From positions 2,170,001 through 2,234,000 of the forward strand of contig OZ243941.1 in NCBI GenBank assembly GCA_965214205.1: 64,000 nucleotides of DNA, given 5' to 3'. Origin of the DNA: G963663315 sp965214205 (lineage in GTDB: Bacteria; Pseudomonadota; Gammaproteobacteria; Arenicellales; Poriferihabitantaceae). Below the pieces are notes generated by a model. It was not told the DNA's origin, made no database searches, and worked only from the letters and a program-made list of their open reading frames with translations. The position numbers were made by a program, and so were the translations under genes. Below are positions 49,900 to 59,399 of this stretch, one piece after another; within the stretch, counting starts at the first letter, position 1; each line of letters begins with the position of its first letter.

Positions 49900-51278
49900 G
49901 GCGTCTTCTCCGTCAAATCGTCAAACTCACCTTCATCCATGCCCCTGGCCACGCGCACCCTGGCGATGCGGTGATCATCCATTTCCAGGATCTGGATCAG
50001 AATGTCTTCACTTTCAACGCGGTCCCCTTCCCGCGGCAGCCGGTCCAGCAGGCGGAAGGCATATCCCCCGACCGTGGTCATGCGGGGATCTTCAATGCCG
50101 AAATTCGTCAGATTATTGAAATCATTGAGCTTCATGTCTCCGGGGACTTCGTAGATGTTATAGTCTTTTTCCGCGTACAGCCCCGCGGTCGCTTTCGAGC
50201 CTCCGCTGACGTCACCGAAAATGAAGTTCAATACGCCGCGCATGGTGATGAAGCCCTCGACCCCGCCGAATTCGTTTAGACAGGCCGCCGCCCGAACCCG
50301 GTTCGACTGGAAGAAATCAAACATCTCATCGACTTTTTTGGTCAGCGGCACGACGACCGGGGGGTGCATGATGTCTTCCGGCTGGAGCGCTTCCAGATCT
50401 TCGTTGTCCAGTACCAGGCGCAAAATGTCTTCAGCGTGGACGAAGCCGACCAGATTATCCCGGTGGGTCTTGAATACGGGCACCCGGGGATGGCGGCAGG
50501 CAATGAATTTCTCAACCATTTCCGGCACACTCATCCCGGCATTCAGGAACACCATCTGCGTGCGCGGCGTCATGACCTCGACGATCTCGGTCTCATTGGC
50601 CTCCAGCAGATTGTAGATCAGGGCGCGCTCGGTATCGTCCAGCGTACCCTCTTCGGAAACCTGCTCAACCAGGGTCAGGAATTCATCCACCTGCAAAATG
50701 TTGTCGGCCGTCTTGGTTTCACCAACGAAAAGGGTTGTGATCCGGTCCGCGATGCCGCGAATGGCCCAGCGAACCGGGGCGATAACCTTGATCCACAGGG
50801 CCAGCGGCTGGGCCACGATGCGGGTGCTGTAACGAACCGGATTGCCAACCGCAATGGTTTTCGGAGTGACTTCACCAAGCATCAGCATCAATGGCACCAT
50901 CACCAGCAAATTGATGACCACGACCTGATCCACTTCATACAGCGCGGTCAATATGAACGCCATGTTGACGGTGGCGGCGATATTGACGAGCTCGTTGCCG
51001 CTGAGGATCGAGATAATCAGCCGCCGGGGCTGATCGAGCAGCTCATGGATGGTTTGTGATTGGGGATTCTGTTCGCGGCGAAGCTGCTGCAGATCAAGCC
51101 GTGAAAGGGAAAATAACGCGATTTCAGAACTGGAGAAAAACGCCGAACAAAGCAGCAGGCAAAGCTGCGCCACCAGCCGGACGATCATGTCCGGTTGCGC
51201 GAGCATGGCTATGTCGAATGCGAAGTATTCGACCACAGACAGCCAATGCTGATTCATGGTGTGCAGAAACTGTTCCAT
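49896..51278 (-). CDS. CNNM/CorC-HlyC-type membrane protein, paralogue
   Basis: A 460-residue paralogue of the downstream gene. CNNM helices start near residue 36 (AQLCLLLCSAFFSSSEIALFSL, containing the S-S-S-E-I-A motif), followed by CBS domains (MTPRTQMVFLNAG; VRAAACLNEFGGVEGFITMRG) and CorC_HlyC (EDPRMTTVGGYAFRLLDRLP). The ATG at 51278 is used; a TTG at 51281 is adjacent. Sequence similarity with the partner is clear but low, indicating an old duplication. It is divergent from ppk across 149 bp. Confidence 0.9.
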   Translation of the reverse strand: MEQFLHTMNQHWLSVVEYFAFDIAMLAQPDMIVRLVAQLCLLLCSAFFSSSEIALFSLSRLDLQQLRREQNPQSQTIHELLDQPRRLIISILSGNELVNIAATVNMAFILTALYEVDQVVVINLLVMVPLMLMLGEVTPKTIAVGNPVRYSTRIVAQPLALWIKVIAPVRWAIRGIADRITTLFVGETKTADNILQVDEFLTLVEQVSEEGTLDDTERALIYNLLEANETEIVEVMTPRTQMVFLNAGMSVPEMVEKFIACRHPRVPVFKTHRDNLVGFVHAEDILRLVLDNEDLEALQPEDIMHPPVVVPLTKKVDEMFDFFQSNRVRAAACLNEFGGVEGFITMRGVLNFIFGDVSGGSKATAGLYAEKDYNIYEVPGDMKLNDFNNLTNFGIEDPRMTTVGGYAFRLLDRLPREGDRVESEDILIQILEMDDHRIARVRVARGMDEGEFDDLTEKTP

Positions 51279-51368
51279 CAAGATTTTCGGTTAATAACAG
51301 ACTGGGAGGGTGTTCGGACATGTAAAAGCATGCTCCTCAAGATTGAATTGCCGTTAATATGACTGAAT

Positions 51369-51398
51369 ATGACTTTGATTTCAATAAAATTGTATAAT
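51369..51398 (+). promoter_or_regulatory. Predicted promoter of ppk
   Basis: TATAAT at 51393-51398, a perfect -10, is preceded by ATGACT at 51369-51374 (18-bp spacer). The region between is AT-rich. The ppk start codon is 29 bp beyond the -10. Confidence 0.5.
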
Positions 51399-51427
51399 CC
51401 GCATGAGACTTTTCCCAGGGTGCACCC

Positions 51428-53626
51428 ATGTCAGCGAATCCAGTTATCGACAAGCCACCGGCGGCGCCAGCCCGGACGCCGGACAATAAACCGGCCGCCC
51501 CGAACCTGACTGCCCATGACCTGACCACCTGCGATCTTTACCTGAATCGGGAGATCACCTGGCTTCAATTCAATCGCCGGGTACTGTGCGAAGCGATGGA
51601 TAACACGAATCCCCTGCTGGAACGCCTCAAGTTCTTCGCGATCTTCGCCTCGAACATTGATGAGTTTTTCATGAAACGCATCGGCGGCCTGAAGCTCCAG
51701 GAAATGGCCGGCGTGGTCGAACTGACGGTGGACGGACGCAACCCGGAACAGCAACTGACCGAATGCCGCGCGCTGGTCGAGGAACTCGAGGTGATCAATG
51801 ACCAGGCGCTGCCCGGGCTGCTGGCCGAACTGGACGCCAGGGACATCCGCATCCTGGATTACGATGAACTGGGCCGGGAGCGACAGGATGCCCTGCGCCA
51901 CCACTATATCGAGAACATCTTCCCGCTGGTTACGCCCCAGATTTTCGATCCGGCCCACCCTTTCCCGTTCATTTCCAATTTGTCGTTGAATATCCTGGTG
52001 ACCCTGCCTGTCATCCAGGATGAAGACCCGTTCCTGGCCAGGGTCAAGGTCCCGGTGGGCGCTGACGTGCCGCGCTTCGTCCAGCTTCCGGGGGCCAGCC
52101 ATTTCGTGCCGCTGGAACAAATCATCGCCCACAATCTTGATCTGCTGTTTCCCGGCGAACAGGATTTCGAATTCGACTATTTCTATATTTCCAGGAACGC
52201 GGCGGCGGAAAAACAGGAATCCGGGGTCAGCGACCTGCTCTCAATGATCGAGTCCGAGTTGCGCGACCGGCGAATCGCCCCGATCGTCCGCATTGCGGTC
52301 AACCGCGGCATGAGCGATGACCGGAAAAGAACGCTGGCCGAGCAGCTTGGCCTGAATGTGGAGATGGACGTGTTCGAATCCGGCAGCCTGCTCGCCCAGA
52401 AGGACCTGTTCGAACTGGTATCACTGCCGCGGCCAGAGCTTCACTACCCCACTCATCTGCCCATCAATCACCACCGGCTGCAGGACGGACAGCGCAGTAT
52501 CTTCCACTCCATCCGCGAAGCCGGTTCGATGTTACTGCAGCATCCTTATGAATCGTTCAATACCTCTGTCGTTCGCTTCCTGAAGGAGGCGGCCAATGAC
52601 GATCAGGTACGGGCGATCAAGATGTCACTCTATCGGACGGACGAGGAAACCCGCATTGTCGATTTGCTGATCCAGGCCGCGAATAACCGCAAACAGGTCG
52701 CCGTGGTGGTCGAATTGAAGGCCAAATTCGATGAAGCCGCCAATATCAAATGGGCCGAACGAATGGAGCGCGCCGGTATCCATGTCACCTACGGCGTAAT
52801 TGGTCTGAAGACCCATTGCAAGGTATTGATGGTGGTGCGTCAGGACGTGGACAAGCTCAGGCGCTATGTCCATATCGGCACCGGCAATTATCATGGCGGC
52901 ACGGCCCGGCAGTATACCGACCTCGGGTTGTTGACCTGCGACCAGCAGATCGGCAACGACACCACCGAGTTGTTCAACTACCTGACTACGGGCCATTCCC
53001 GGAAACGGACTTTCAAACAACTGCTGGTTTCTCCGAAACAACTGAAAAAAGAGTTGATCGACAAAATCAACCGGGAAATCACGCACGCGGCCCAGGGTAG
53101 CAAGGGGTTGATCCAGATCAAGTCGAATGCCCTTGAGGATCGGGATATTGTGGAAGCCCTGTACCGCGCCTCGTCCGCGGGGGTAAAGATTGATCTGATC
53201 ATCCGCGATACCTGCCGATTGCGTCCCGGTATAAAAGGACTGTCTGAAAATGTGACCGTGATCAGCATAGTCGGCCGGTTCCTCGAACACAGCCGGGTGT
53301 TTTATTTCTGGAACAAGGGGGCTGAGGAATATCTGATCGGTTCCGCCGACCTGATGAAAAGAAACCTGGAAAGCCGGGTCGAGGTGGTGACCCCGATTAA
53401 CCGGAAATCATTGAAGAACGAGCTTCGCCTGATTCTCGACACGTTGCTCGAGGACGATGTGGATGCCTGGGAAATGCAATCGGATGGTTCCTACGTCAAG
53501 CGAACCTGCCAGTCAGCCGAAGCCATCGGCTGCCAGCATCAATTGATCGAATACGCCCAGACCCGGCTGAAAACCAGACGCCGCAAGAAATCAGTGCGAA
53601 CCCGCAGCGTCAAAAAACGGAATTGA
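51428..53626 (+). CDS. ppk: Polyphosphate kinase PPK1
   Basis: A 732-residue PPK1 that makes polyphosphate from ATP reversibly. The N-domain has LNREITWLQFNRRVLCEA and FASNIDEFFMKRIGGL; the catalytic phospholipase-D-like domains carry IKMSLYRTDEETRIVDLL, KAKFDEAANIKWAERM, LKTHCKVLMVVR, and RRYVHIGTGNYHGGTARQYTD, whose first histidine is the autophosphorylated residue. The C-terminus is a basic tail (RRRKKSVRTRSVKKRN). An N-terminal proline/alanine-rich extension of ~30 residues precedes the core. It is divergent from the CorC-like pair, and ppx is elsewhere in the window. Confidence 0.96.
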   Translation: MSANPVIDKPPAAPARTPDNKPAAPNLTAHDLTTCDLYLNREITWLQFNRRVLCEAMDNTNPLLERLKFFAIFASNIDEFFMKRIGGLKLQEMAGVVELTVDGRNPEQQLTECRALVEELEVINDQALPGLLAELDARDIRILDYDELGRERQDALRHHYIENIFPLVTPQIFDPAHPFPFISNLSLNILVTLPVIQDEDPFLARVKVPVGADVPRFVQLPGASHFVPLEQIIAHNLDLLFPGEQDFEFDYFYISRNAAAEKQESGVSDLLSMIESELRDRRIAPIVRIAVNRGMSDDRKRTLAEQLGLNVEMDVFESGSLLAQKDLFELVSLPRPELHYPTHLPINHHRLQDGQRSIFHSIREAGSMLLQHPYESFNTSVVRFLKEAANDDQVRAIKMSLYRTDEETRIVDLLIQAANNRKQVAVVVELKAKFDEAANIKWAERMERAGIHVTYGVIGLKTHCKVLMVVRQDVDKLRRYVHIGTGNYHGGTARQYTDLGLLTCDQQIGNDTTELFNYLTTGHSRKRTFKQLLVSPKQLKKELIDKINREITHAAQGSKGLIQIKSNALEDRDIVEALYRASSAGVKIDLIIRDTCRLRPGIKGLSENVTVISIVGRFLEHSRVFYFWNKGAEEYLIGSADLMKRNLESRVEVVTPINRKSLKNELRLILDTLLEDDVDAWEMQSDGSYVKRTCQSAEAIGCQHQLIEYAQTRLKTRRRKKSVRTRSVKKRN

Positions 53627-53690
53627 CGGCTTTTACCTGCTCAATTCATCCCCGTCATGATCCTTTTCTAACTTACAGGGAGAATTCACC

Positions 53691-56150
53691 ATGCCCTCGA
53701 AACTTCCAGCAAAAGCAAGCGCGGTCATTATAGGCGGCGGCGTCATCGGTTCCAGCGTGGCCTACCATCTGGCCAAAATCGGCTGGAGCGATGTGGTACT
53801 GCTTGAACGCAGCCAGTTCAGTTGCGGCACCACCTGGCATGCCGCCGGACTGATCGGCATTATGCGCGCCAATGAAAGCCACGCGAAAATGGCCGAGTAT
53901 TCGATGTCGATTCTGTCGGAAATCGAGAAGGAGAGCGGGCAGTCAACCGGGTTCAAACAGGTAGGGTCGCTCAGTATCGCGCACAGTGAGGGACGATTCG
54001 AGGAGTTGAAACGGGTGGCGTCGATGAATAACGCTTTCGGGGTGACCCGTGTGGATATCATCACGCCGCAGGAAATCAAGGAGCTTTATCCCTATCTGGA
54101 GACGGGGGACCTGCTCGGTGGAACCTGGGTCGCGCAGGACGGTTACGCCAGTCCGGTGGACGTGACCGCCGCCTTTGTCAAAAGCGCCCGCAACCGGGGC
54201 GCGTTGTGCCTGGAAGGGGTGAAAGTAACCGGTGTCGTGGTGGAGAATGGCCGGGCTTGCGGAGTCAAAACCAGTCAGGGCGATATCGAGGCCGAATTCG
54301 TGGTCAACTGCGCCGGAATGTGGGCGCGGGAGGTCGGCCGGATGGCCGGGGTGAATGTCCCGCTGCATGCGGCGGAACACTACTACGCGGTGACTGAAAA
54401 ACTCGACTCGCTGCCGCTGGACCTGCCGGTGATGCGGGATCATGACAATGGCGCTTATTACAAGCAGGACGCGGGCAGTCTGCTGGTCGGACAATTTGAG
54501 CCGAACGCGAGGCCGTGGGGGCAGAGCGGGATTCCCGAGGATTTCAGTTTCGATGAAATTGACGGTCATTTCGATGAGCAGATGATGCCGGTGCTGGAGA
54601 AGTCGATGGAGCGTGTGCCGATATTGCAGGAGGTTGGCTGGCGGAAATTCTTCTGCGGGCCTGAATCATTTACCCCGGATGACCAGTTCCACATTGGCGA
54701 AGCCCCCGAAGTACGGAATTTTTTCGTGGCGGCGGGGTTGAATTCGATTGGCATACAGAGCTCCGGCGGCGTCGGCAAGGCGTTGTCGGAATGGATGCAT
54801 CACGGTCATGCTCCGCTGGATTTGTGGAGCGTGGATATTCGCCGCATGTATTCATTCCAGGGAACCAGCCAGTATCTGCAAGACCGGGTTAGCGAGACGC
54901 TCGGGCTGTTATACGGCCACCACTGGCCGTACCGGCAGTTGGAGACATCCAGGAATGTGCGCCACTCACCGATCCACGAAAAGCTGGTTGAGCGCAATGC
55001 CTGCTTCGGAGAAGCGGCTGGCTGGGAACGTCCGAACTGGTTTGCCCCGCGAGGCGTCGAACCGAAATACGAGTACAGTTTCAGCAAACAGAACTGGTTC
55101 GAATATTCGGCTGCCGAACACCGGGCGTTTCGCGAGTGCGCGGCCCTGTTCGATCAGAGCAGTTTTTCCAAATACCTGATACAGGGCAGGGACAGTTGCC
55201 GGGCGTTGCAGAGAATCTGCAGCGCCAATGTCGATGTCCCGCCCGGCCGGATGGTATATACCCATTGGCTCAATCAACGCGGCGGCATCGAGGCGGACCT
55301 GACGGTGACCCGGCTGGAAGAGGACCGGTATCTGGTGGTAAGCGCCGCGGCGGTGACCACCAGGGACCTGGACTGGCTGGCGCGCAACATCCCCAACGAC
55401 GCCTTTTGCACGGTCACCGATGTCACCAACAGCCTGGCGGTACTGGGCGTAATGGGACCGAACAGCCGGGCCTTGCTCAGCGAGGTTCTCGGCATCGACA
55501 TGAGTACGCCGGCGTTTCCGTTCGGCATGTCCAGACCCATCGAAATCGGTTGCGCGGTCGGACGGGCGGCGCGGGTTTCCTATGTCGGAGAGCTGGGATG
55601 GGAATTGTATATCCCGGCGGACATGGCGCGTCACGGATTTGACACGCTGTGGCGGGCCGGGGAAAAACATGGCCTGGTGATGGCCGGACTGCATGCGCTG
55701 GACAGTGGCCGCATCGAAAAGAAATTCGTGCACTTCGGCCACGATGTCGCCGACACGGATACGCCGCTGGAATGCGGGCTCGGGTTTGTCTGCGATTATC
55801 AAAAGGATATTCCTTTCATTGGCCGCGACGCCATGCTTCGGCAAAAAGAGACCGGAAGCTGGAAAAGAAAACGCATGGCGCAGTTCCTGCTCCAGGACCC
55901 GGAAGAAGTACTGTATCACCACGAGCCGATCCTGCGGGATGGCAAACGGGTCGGACATCTGACCTCAGGCAACTACGGCCATACCCTGGGCGGGGCTGTC
56001 GGTCTGGGATACGTCTACCATGATGACGGGGTGGACGCCGACTATATCGACTCCGGGACCTTCGCCATCGAGGTCGCCGACCGTATCGTTCCGGCCCGGG
56101 CCAGCCTGTCGGCGATGTATGATCCCGGAGCCAAAAGAATGCGGGGATGA
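53691..56150 (+). CDS. Dimethylglycine/sarcosine dehydrogenase-like FAD/GcvT oxidoreductase
   Basis: An 819-residue paralogue of the protein at 39833-42280. FAD domain: AVIIGGGVIGSSVAYHLAKI and CGTTWHAAGLIGIMR (likely covalent-FAD His). FAO_M, GCV_T (AALFDQSSFSKYLIQG near 485) and GCV_T C-terminal domains follow. GGGAG lies before the ATG. It precedes dctPQM by 79 bp and has an independent promoter between, so the TRAP transporter may import its substrate or a precursor (a methylated glycine or related acid), though the substrate is not known. Confidence 0.88.
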   Translation: MPSKLPAKASAVIIGGGVIGSSVAYHLAKIGWSDVVLLERSQFSCGTTWHAAGLIGIMRANESHAKMAEYSMSILSEIEKESGQSTGFKQVGSLSIAHSEGRFEELKRVASMNNAFGVTRVDIITPQEIKELYPYLETGDLLGGTWVAQDGYASPVDVTAAFVKSARNRGALCLEGVKVTGVVVENGRACGVKTSQGDIEAEFVVNCAGMWAREVGRMAGVNVPLHAAEHYYAVTEKLDSLPLDLPVMRDHDNGAYYKQDAGSLLVGQFEPNARPWGQSGIPEDFSFDEIDGHFDEQMMPVLEKSMERVPILQEVGWRKFFCGPESFTPDDQFHIGEAPEVRNFFVAAGLNSIGIQSSGGVGKALSEWMHHGHAPLDLWSVDIRRMYSFQGTSQYLQDRVSETLGLLYGHHWPYRQLETSRNVRHSPIHEKLVERNACFGEAAGWERPNWFAPRGVEPKYEYSFSKQNWFEYSAAEHRAFRECAALFDQSSFSKYLIQGRDSCRALQRICSANVDVPPGRMVYTHWLNQRGGIEADLTVTRLEEDRYLVVSAAAVTTRDLDWLARNIPNDAFCTVTDVTNSLAVLGVMGPNSRALLSEVLGIDMSTPAFPFGMSRPIEIGCAVGRAARVSYVGELGWELYIPADMARHGFDTLWRAGEKHGLVMAGLHALDSGRIEKKFVHFGHDVADTDTPLECGLGFVCDYQKDIPFIGRDAMLRQKETGSWKRKRMAQFLLQDPEEVLYHHEPILRDGKRVGHLTSGNYGHTLGGAVGLGYVYHDDGVDADYIDSGTFAIEVADRIVPARASLSAMYDPGAKRMRG

Positions 56151-56179
56151 TTGACTGCAATCCGGGGACAACCTAGAAT
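56151..56179 (+). promoter_or_regulatory. Sigma-70 promoter of dctPQM
   Basis: TTGACT (56151-56156) and TAGAAT (56174-56179) are spaced by exactly 17 bp, five of six consensus matches in each. It begins right after the stop of the preceding gene, 50 bp before the dctP start. Confidence 0.7.
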
Positions 56180-56229
56180 GCAGCGGCGGTTTCAACAAAT
56201 CAAATAATTATTAACACCGAGGGTTACTT

Positions 56230-57312
56230 ATGATTCACTCACACGCAACAAAATCCGGGCTGAAGGCCGTACTCGCCTCCGTATCCATTGCGGTACTGCT
56301 AGCGGCGCCGGTACAACAGGCTGACGCCGAAGACAAGATCAGATGGAAGGTGCAGTCCACCTTCAACACGGCCTGGCCGGCTCTTGGTGACCCCATTGCC
56401 TACCTGGCCGATACTCTGGACCGGTCGACGGACGGCCGTATCAAGCTGAAAATCTACGAACCCGGCAAAATCGTGCCGCCGCTTGAAATCACTCCTTCGA
56501 TCACCAAGGGAGATCTGCCCGCGGCCTATAATTACCTGGCTTATGACCAGGGACGCATCCCATCGGCAGTCCTGTTTTCCGCCGTCCCGTTCGGCATGGA
56601 GCCCTGGGAATACGCGGCCTGGTGGTTCGAGGGTGAAGGCTCCGGTCTGGCCGCGGAAATTTATCACCAGCGCAATGTCCATCCGTTACTGTGCAGCACC
56701 ATCGGTCCCGAAACAGCGGGCTGGTACCGAAAACCGATCAAGGGGCTGGATGATTTGCAGGGTCTGAAAATCAGATTCTCCGGACTTGGCGGCATGGTAC
56801 TGAATGAAATCGGCGCGTCAGCGACCCTGATGGCGGGCGGTGAAATCTTCGCGGCTCTTGAGAAAGGAACGCTGGACGCAACCGAGTATTCGATGCCGGC
56901 GATTGATGAAATACTGGGATTCCACAAGATCGCCAAATACAACCTGTTCCCCGGCTGGCATCAGCCTTCGACCTCAACCCACCTGCTGATCAACCTCGAT
57001 ATCTGGAACGAACTGTCGGCGGCGGATCAGGCGCTGTTCGAGATGGCTTGCACGGCGGCCACGATGCGGGCAATCACTCGCGGCGAGTCGTTGCAGGGGG
57101 CCCAGATTCAGGGATTTGCGGATAAGGGCGTAACCGCGGCCAAGCTACCCGATGACGTCATCGAGGAACTCAAGAGGGTTTCCATGGAGGTCATCAACGA
57201 GGAAGCGGCCAAGGATGCGGATTTCAAAAGGGTATGGGAATCCCAACAGGCGTTCCACGAGCAGTATCAGGTCTGGAAAGAATGGGGTTACCTGCCCAGG
57301 AATTTCAACTGA
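56230..57312 (+). CDS. dctP: TRAP transporter substrate-binding protein DctP
   Basis: A 360-residue periplasmic binding protein of the TRAP (DctP) type. A signal peptide (about residues 10-33, LKAVLASVSIAVLLAAPVQQ) precedes mature EDKIRWKVQSTFNTAWPALGD. Family segments are AWWFEGEGSGLAAEIYHQRN and the typical LQGLKIRFSGLGGMVLNEIG near 175, with GGEIFAALEKGTLDATEYS containing the Glu/Asp region near the ligand. The ligand-binding Arg is expected in LKIRFSG. GAGGG precedes the ATG. It heads dctPQM. Ligands are carboxylates or related acids. Confidence 0.92.
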   Translation: MIHSHATKSGLKAVLASVSIAVLLAAPVQQADAEDKIRWKVQSTFNTAWPALGDPIAYLADTLDRSTDGRIKLKIYEPGKIVPPLEITPSITKGDLPAAYNYLAYDQGRIPSAVLFSAVPFGMEPWEYAAWWFEGEGSGLAAEIYHQRNVHPLLCSTIGPETAGWYRKPIKGLDDLQGLKIRFSGLGGMVLNEIGASATLMAGGEIFAALEKGTLDATEYSMPAIDEILGFHKIAKYNLFPGWHQPSTSTHLLINLDIWNELSAADQALFEMACTAATMRAITRGESLQGAQIQGFADKGVTAAKLPDDVIEELKRVSMEVINEEAAKDADFKRVWESQQAFHEQYQVWKEWGYLPRNFN

Positions 57313-57367
57313 TCGGATAACCTGAAATGCGGGGCGGCTGACTGCCGTAATGCCTGCCCCACCGACT

Positions 57368-57392
57368 CCGCAGCCGATTATTCCGGCTGCGG
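57368..57392 (+). terminator. Strong stem-loop between dctP and dctQ
   Basis: CCGCAGCCG (57368-57376) and CGGCTGCGG (57384-57392) form a perfect 9-bp GC-rich stem with a 7-base loop, followed by GGTTTCCC, a weak T-run. It likely acts as an attenuator or 3' mRNA stabiliser so that the binding protein is made in excess over the membrane subunits. Confidence 0.55.
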
Positions 57393-57437
57393 GGTTTCCC
57401 GTTGATTCAATCAGGCCCCCGTGTTAAACAGGAAGAC

Positions 57438-58028
57438 ATGTCTGAAGTTACAGAAATCGTCGAGTCTCTGGAGCATCATGACGCTCTGGTTGAAACGCCC
57501 CTGAGCAGGAAGCTGGACGCCTTCGTCCTGTCGATATGCGAAGTATTCAACTGGATCTGGGTTGCCCTGCTGCTGGTCATTATCGGCAATGTCATCCTGA
57601 GGTACGCGTTCAGCCAGGGCATGATCGAACTCGAGGAGTTGCAGTGGCATCTGTACGCCATTGGCTGGCTGATGGGACTTTCCTCAACCTTTATCGTGGA
57701 TGGTCATGTGCGGGTGGACGTGCTGCACGACAAATTGTCCTACAAAGGCAAAATGTGGTTCGAACTGGCCGGACTGATGGTGTTGTTTTTGCCATTCGTC
57801 ATCTTTGTGCTCTGGTATTCACTGGATCTGGTCGCGCTTTCTTGGTCCACCAGCGAACGTTCGACCTCGGCCAACGGCTTGCCCGCCAGATGGGTTATCA
57901 AGGGATTCCTGACTTTCAGCTTCATACTGCTTTGTCTGGCTGGCGCCTCGCGGCTGATCAAAGTCGTGGCCTCGTTGAAATCACCGCCCGACCCGGATCA
58001 GGCCTCTCTTTCCAAAGGCGCGGCGTAG
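57438..58028 (+). CDS. dctQ: TRAP transporter small permease DctQ
   Basis: A 196-residue DctQ-type membrane subunit with four helices (about 41-62, 76-97, 116-138 and 155-173). Family motifs are ILRYAFSQGMIELEELQWHLYA and LSSTFIVDGHVRVDVLHDKL. The ATG at 57438 has AGGAAG 6 bases upstream; the in-frame start at 57402 is less likely. It lies 9 bp before dctM. It has a somewhat longer N-terminal acidic stretch (SEVTEIVESLEHHDAL) than usual. Confidence 0.9.
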   Translation: MSEVTEIVESLEHHDALVETPLSRKLDAFVLSICEVFNWIWVALLLVIIGNVILRYAFSQGMIELEELQWHLYAIGWLMGLSSTFIVDGHVRVDVLHDKLSYKGKMWFELAGLMVLFLPFVIFVLWYSLDLVALSWSTSERSTSANGLPARWVIKGFLTFSFILLCLAGASRLIKVVASLKSPPDPDQASLSKGAA

Positions 58029-58037
58029 CCGGTTTCG

Positions 58038-59399
58038 ATGATTGAGTTCGAAGCCAATCACTACATGGCGCTGGGGCTGTTCGCCTCCTTCATCATTTTT
58101 ATTTTCCTGGGCTACCCGGTGGCCTGGCTAATGGGGGGGCTGGCGATCCTTTTCACCCTGATATCCGTATTGTCGGATACCTGGCTGGACACGTTCTTCG
58201 GAGTTGACTGGGGATACGCCTCAATCATGGTGGACCGAATTTACGCGGTTATGAGCAACTGGGTGCTGGTCGCCCTGCCGATGTTCATTTTCATGGGGAT
58301 CATGCTGGACCGGTCGGGGATTGCGGAAGACCTGATGACCGACCTGGCCAGACTGTTCGGTCGGATGAGAGGCGGTATCGCGATCGCCGTGGTCTTCATC
58401 GGGGTATTGCTGGCCGCGTCAACCGGCATTATCGGCGCCTCTGTCGTGCTGCTGGCGATACTGGGTATCCCGTTGATGCTGAAGAACAAATACAGCCCGG
58501 AACTGTCCTGCGGCGTGGTTTGCGCGACCGGCACTCTGGGGATCCTGATTCCACCGAGCATCATGCTGGTCATGATGGGCGACCAGATCGGAATATCGGT
58601 TGGCGACCTGTTCATGGGAGCGGTATTTCCCGGCTTGTTGCTGGGCATTTTCTATACGGTCTATATCGTCACCTATGCGTGGTTCGCGCCAAATGTGGCG
58701 CCCGCGCCTGAAAACGCCGAACCGGTCACCGCGAAAATCCTGCTCAATGTACTGCGTTCCACCATACCCCCGGCGTTGCTTATCTTTGCGGTGCTCGGCA
58801 GTATTTTCTTCGGCATCGCGACGCCGACGGAAGCGTCCGGGGTCGGGGCGCTGGGAGCGACCCTGCTCGCTCTGATGCGGGGCCGGTTATCCTGGAAGGA
58901 ATTGAATGATGTCGTCCAGAAAACCTCCCGAACCACCGCCTACATATTTGCGCTGTTTGTCGGCGCGACTGCGTTTTCCCTGGTGCTGCGCGGTCTGGGC
59001 GGCGATGAAGTGATCGAGGGAGCGCTGACCGCCCTGCCCTTCGGCACCCAGGGCGTGGTCATTATCGTGTTGTTGTCGGCGTTCATTCTCGGCTTCTTTC
59101 TGGACTGGATTGAAATTACGCTGATTATCCTGCCCCTGATTGCGCCGGTAATCAGCGATCTGGGGGTCAACATCGTGTGGTTCACCGTCATGTTTGCGGT
59201 CTGCCTCCAGACCTCCTTCATCACGCCACCGGTCGGTTTCGCGCTTTTCTACATGAAAGGGGTGGCGCCCAAGGGGATCGAGATTACCCAGGTGTACAAG
59301 GGCGTAATCCCGTTCGTGATCCTCCAGATGATCGCCGTATGGGTCATATTCCAATGGCCCGCGCTGGTCACCTGGCTGCCCGATATCGCTTATCGGTAG
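58038..59399 (+). CDS. dctM: TRAP transporter large permease DctM
   Basis: A 453-residue DctM-type transporter subunit with about 11-12 helices, driven by the sodium gradient. Family segments are FLGYPVAWLMGGLAI near residue 23, the central GAVFPGLLLGIFYTVYI, the repeat-like ATPTEASGVGALGATLL near 258, and the C-terminal ITPPVGFALFYMKGVAP. The last 32 bp overlap the convergent mnmG gene's 3' end, so the two coding regions share DNA. Confidence 0.93.
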   Translation: MIEFEANHYMALGLFASFIIFIFLGYPVAWLMGGLAILFTLISVLSDTWLDTFFGVDWGYASIMVDRIYAVMSNWVLVALPMFIFMGIMLDRSGIAEDLMTDLARLFGRMRGGIAIAVVFIGVLLAASTGIIGASVVLLAILGIPLMLKNKYSPELSCGVVCATGTLGILIPPSIMLVMMGDQIGISVGDLFMGAVFPGLLLGIFYTVYIVTYAWFAPNVAPAPENAEPVTAKILLNVLRSTIPPALLIFAVLGSIFFGIATPTEASGVGALGATLLALMRGRLSWKELNDVVQKTSRTTAYIFALFVGATAFSLVLRGLGGDEVIEGALTALPFGTQGVVIIVLLSAFILGFFLDWIEITLIILPLIAPVISDLGVNIVWFTVMFAVCLQTSFITPPVGFALFYMKGVAPKGIEITQVYKGVIPFVILQMIAVWVIFQWPALVTWLPDIAYR

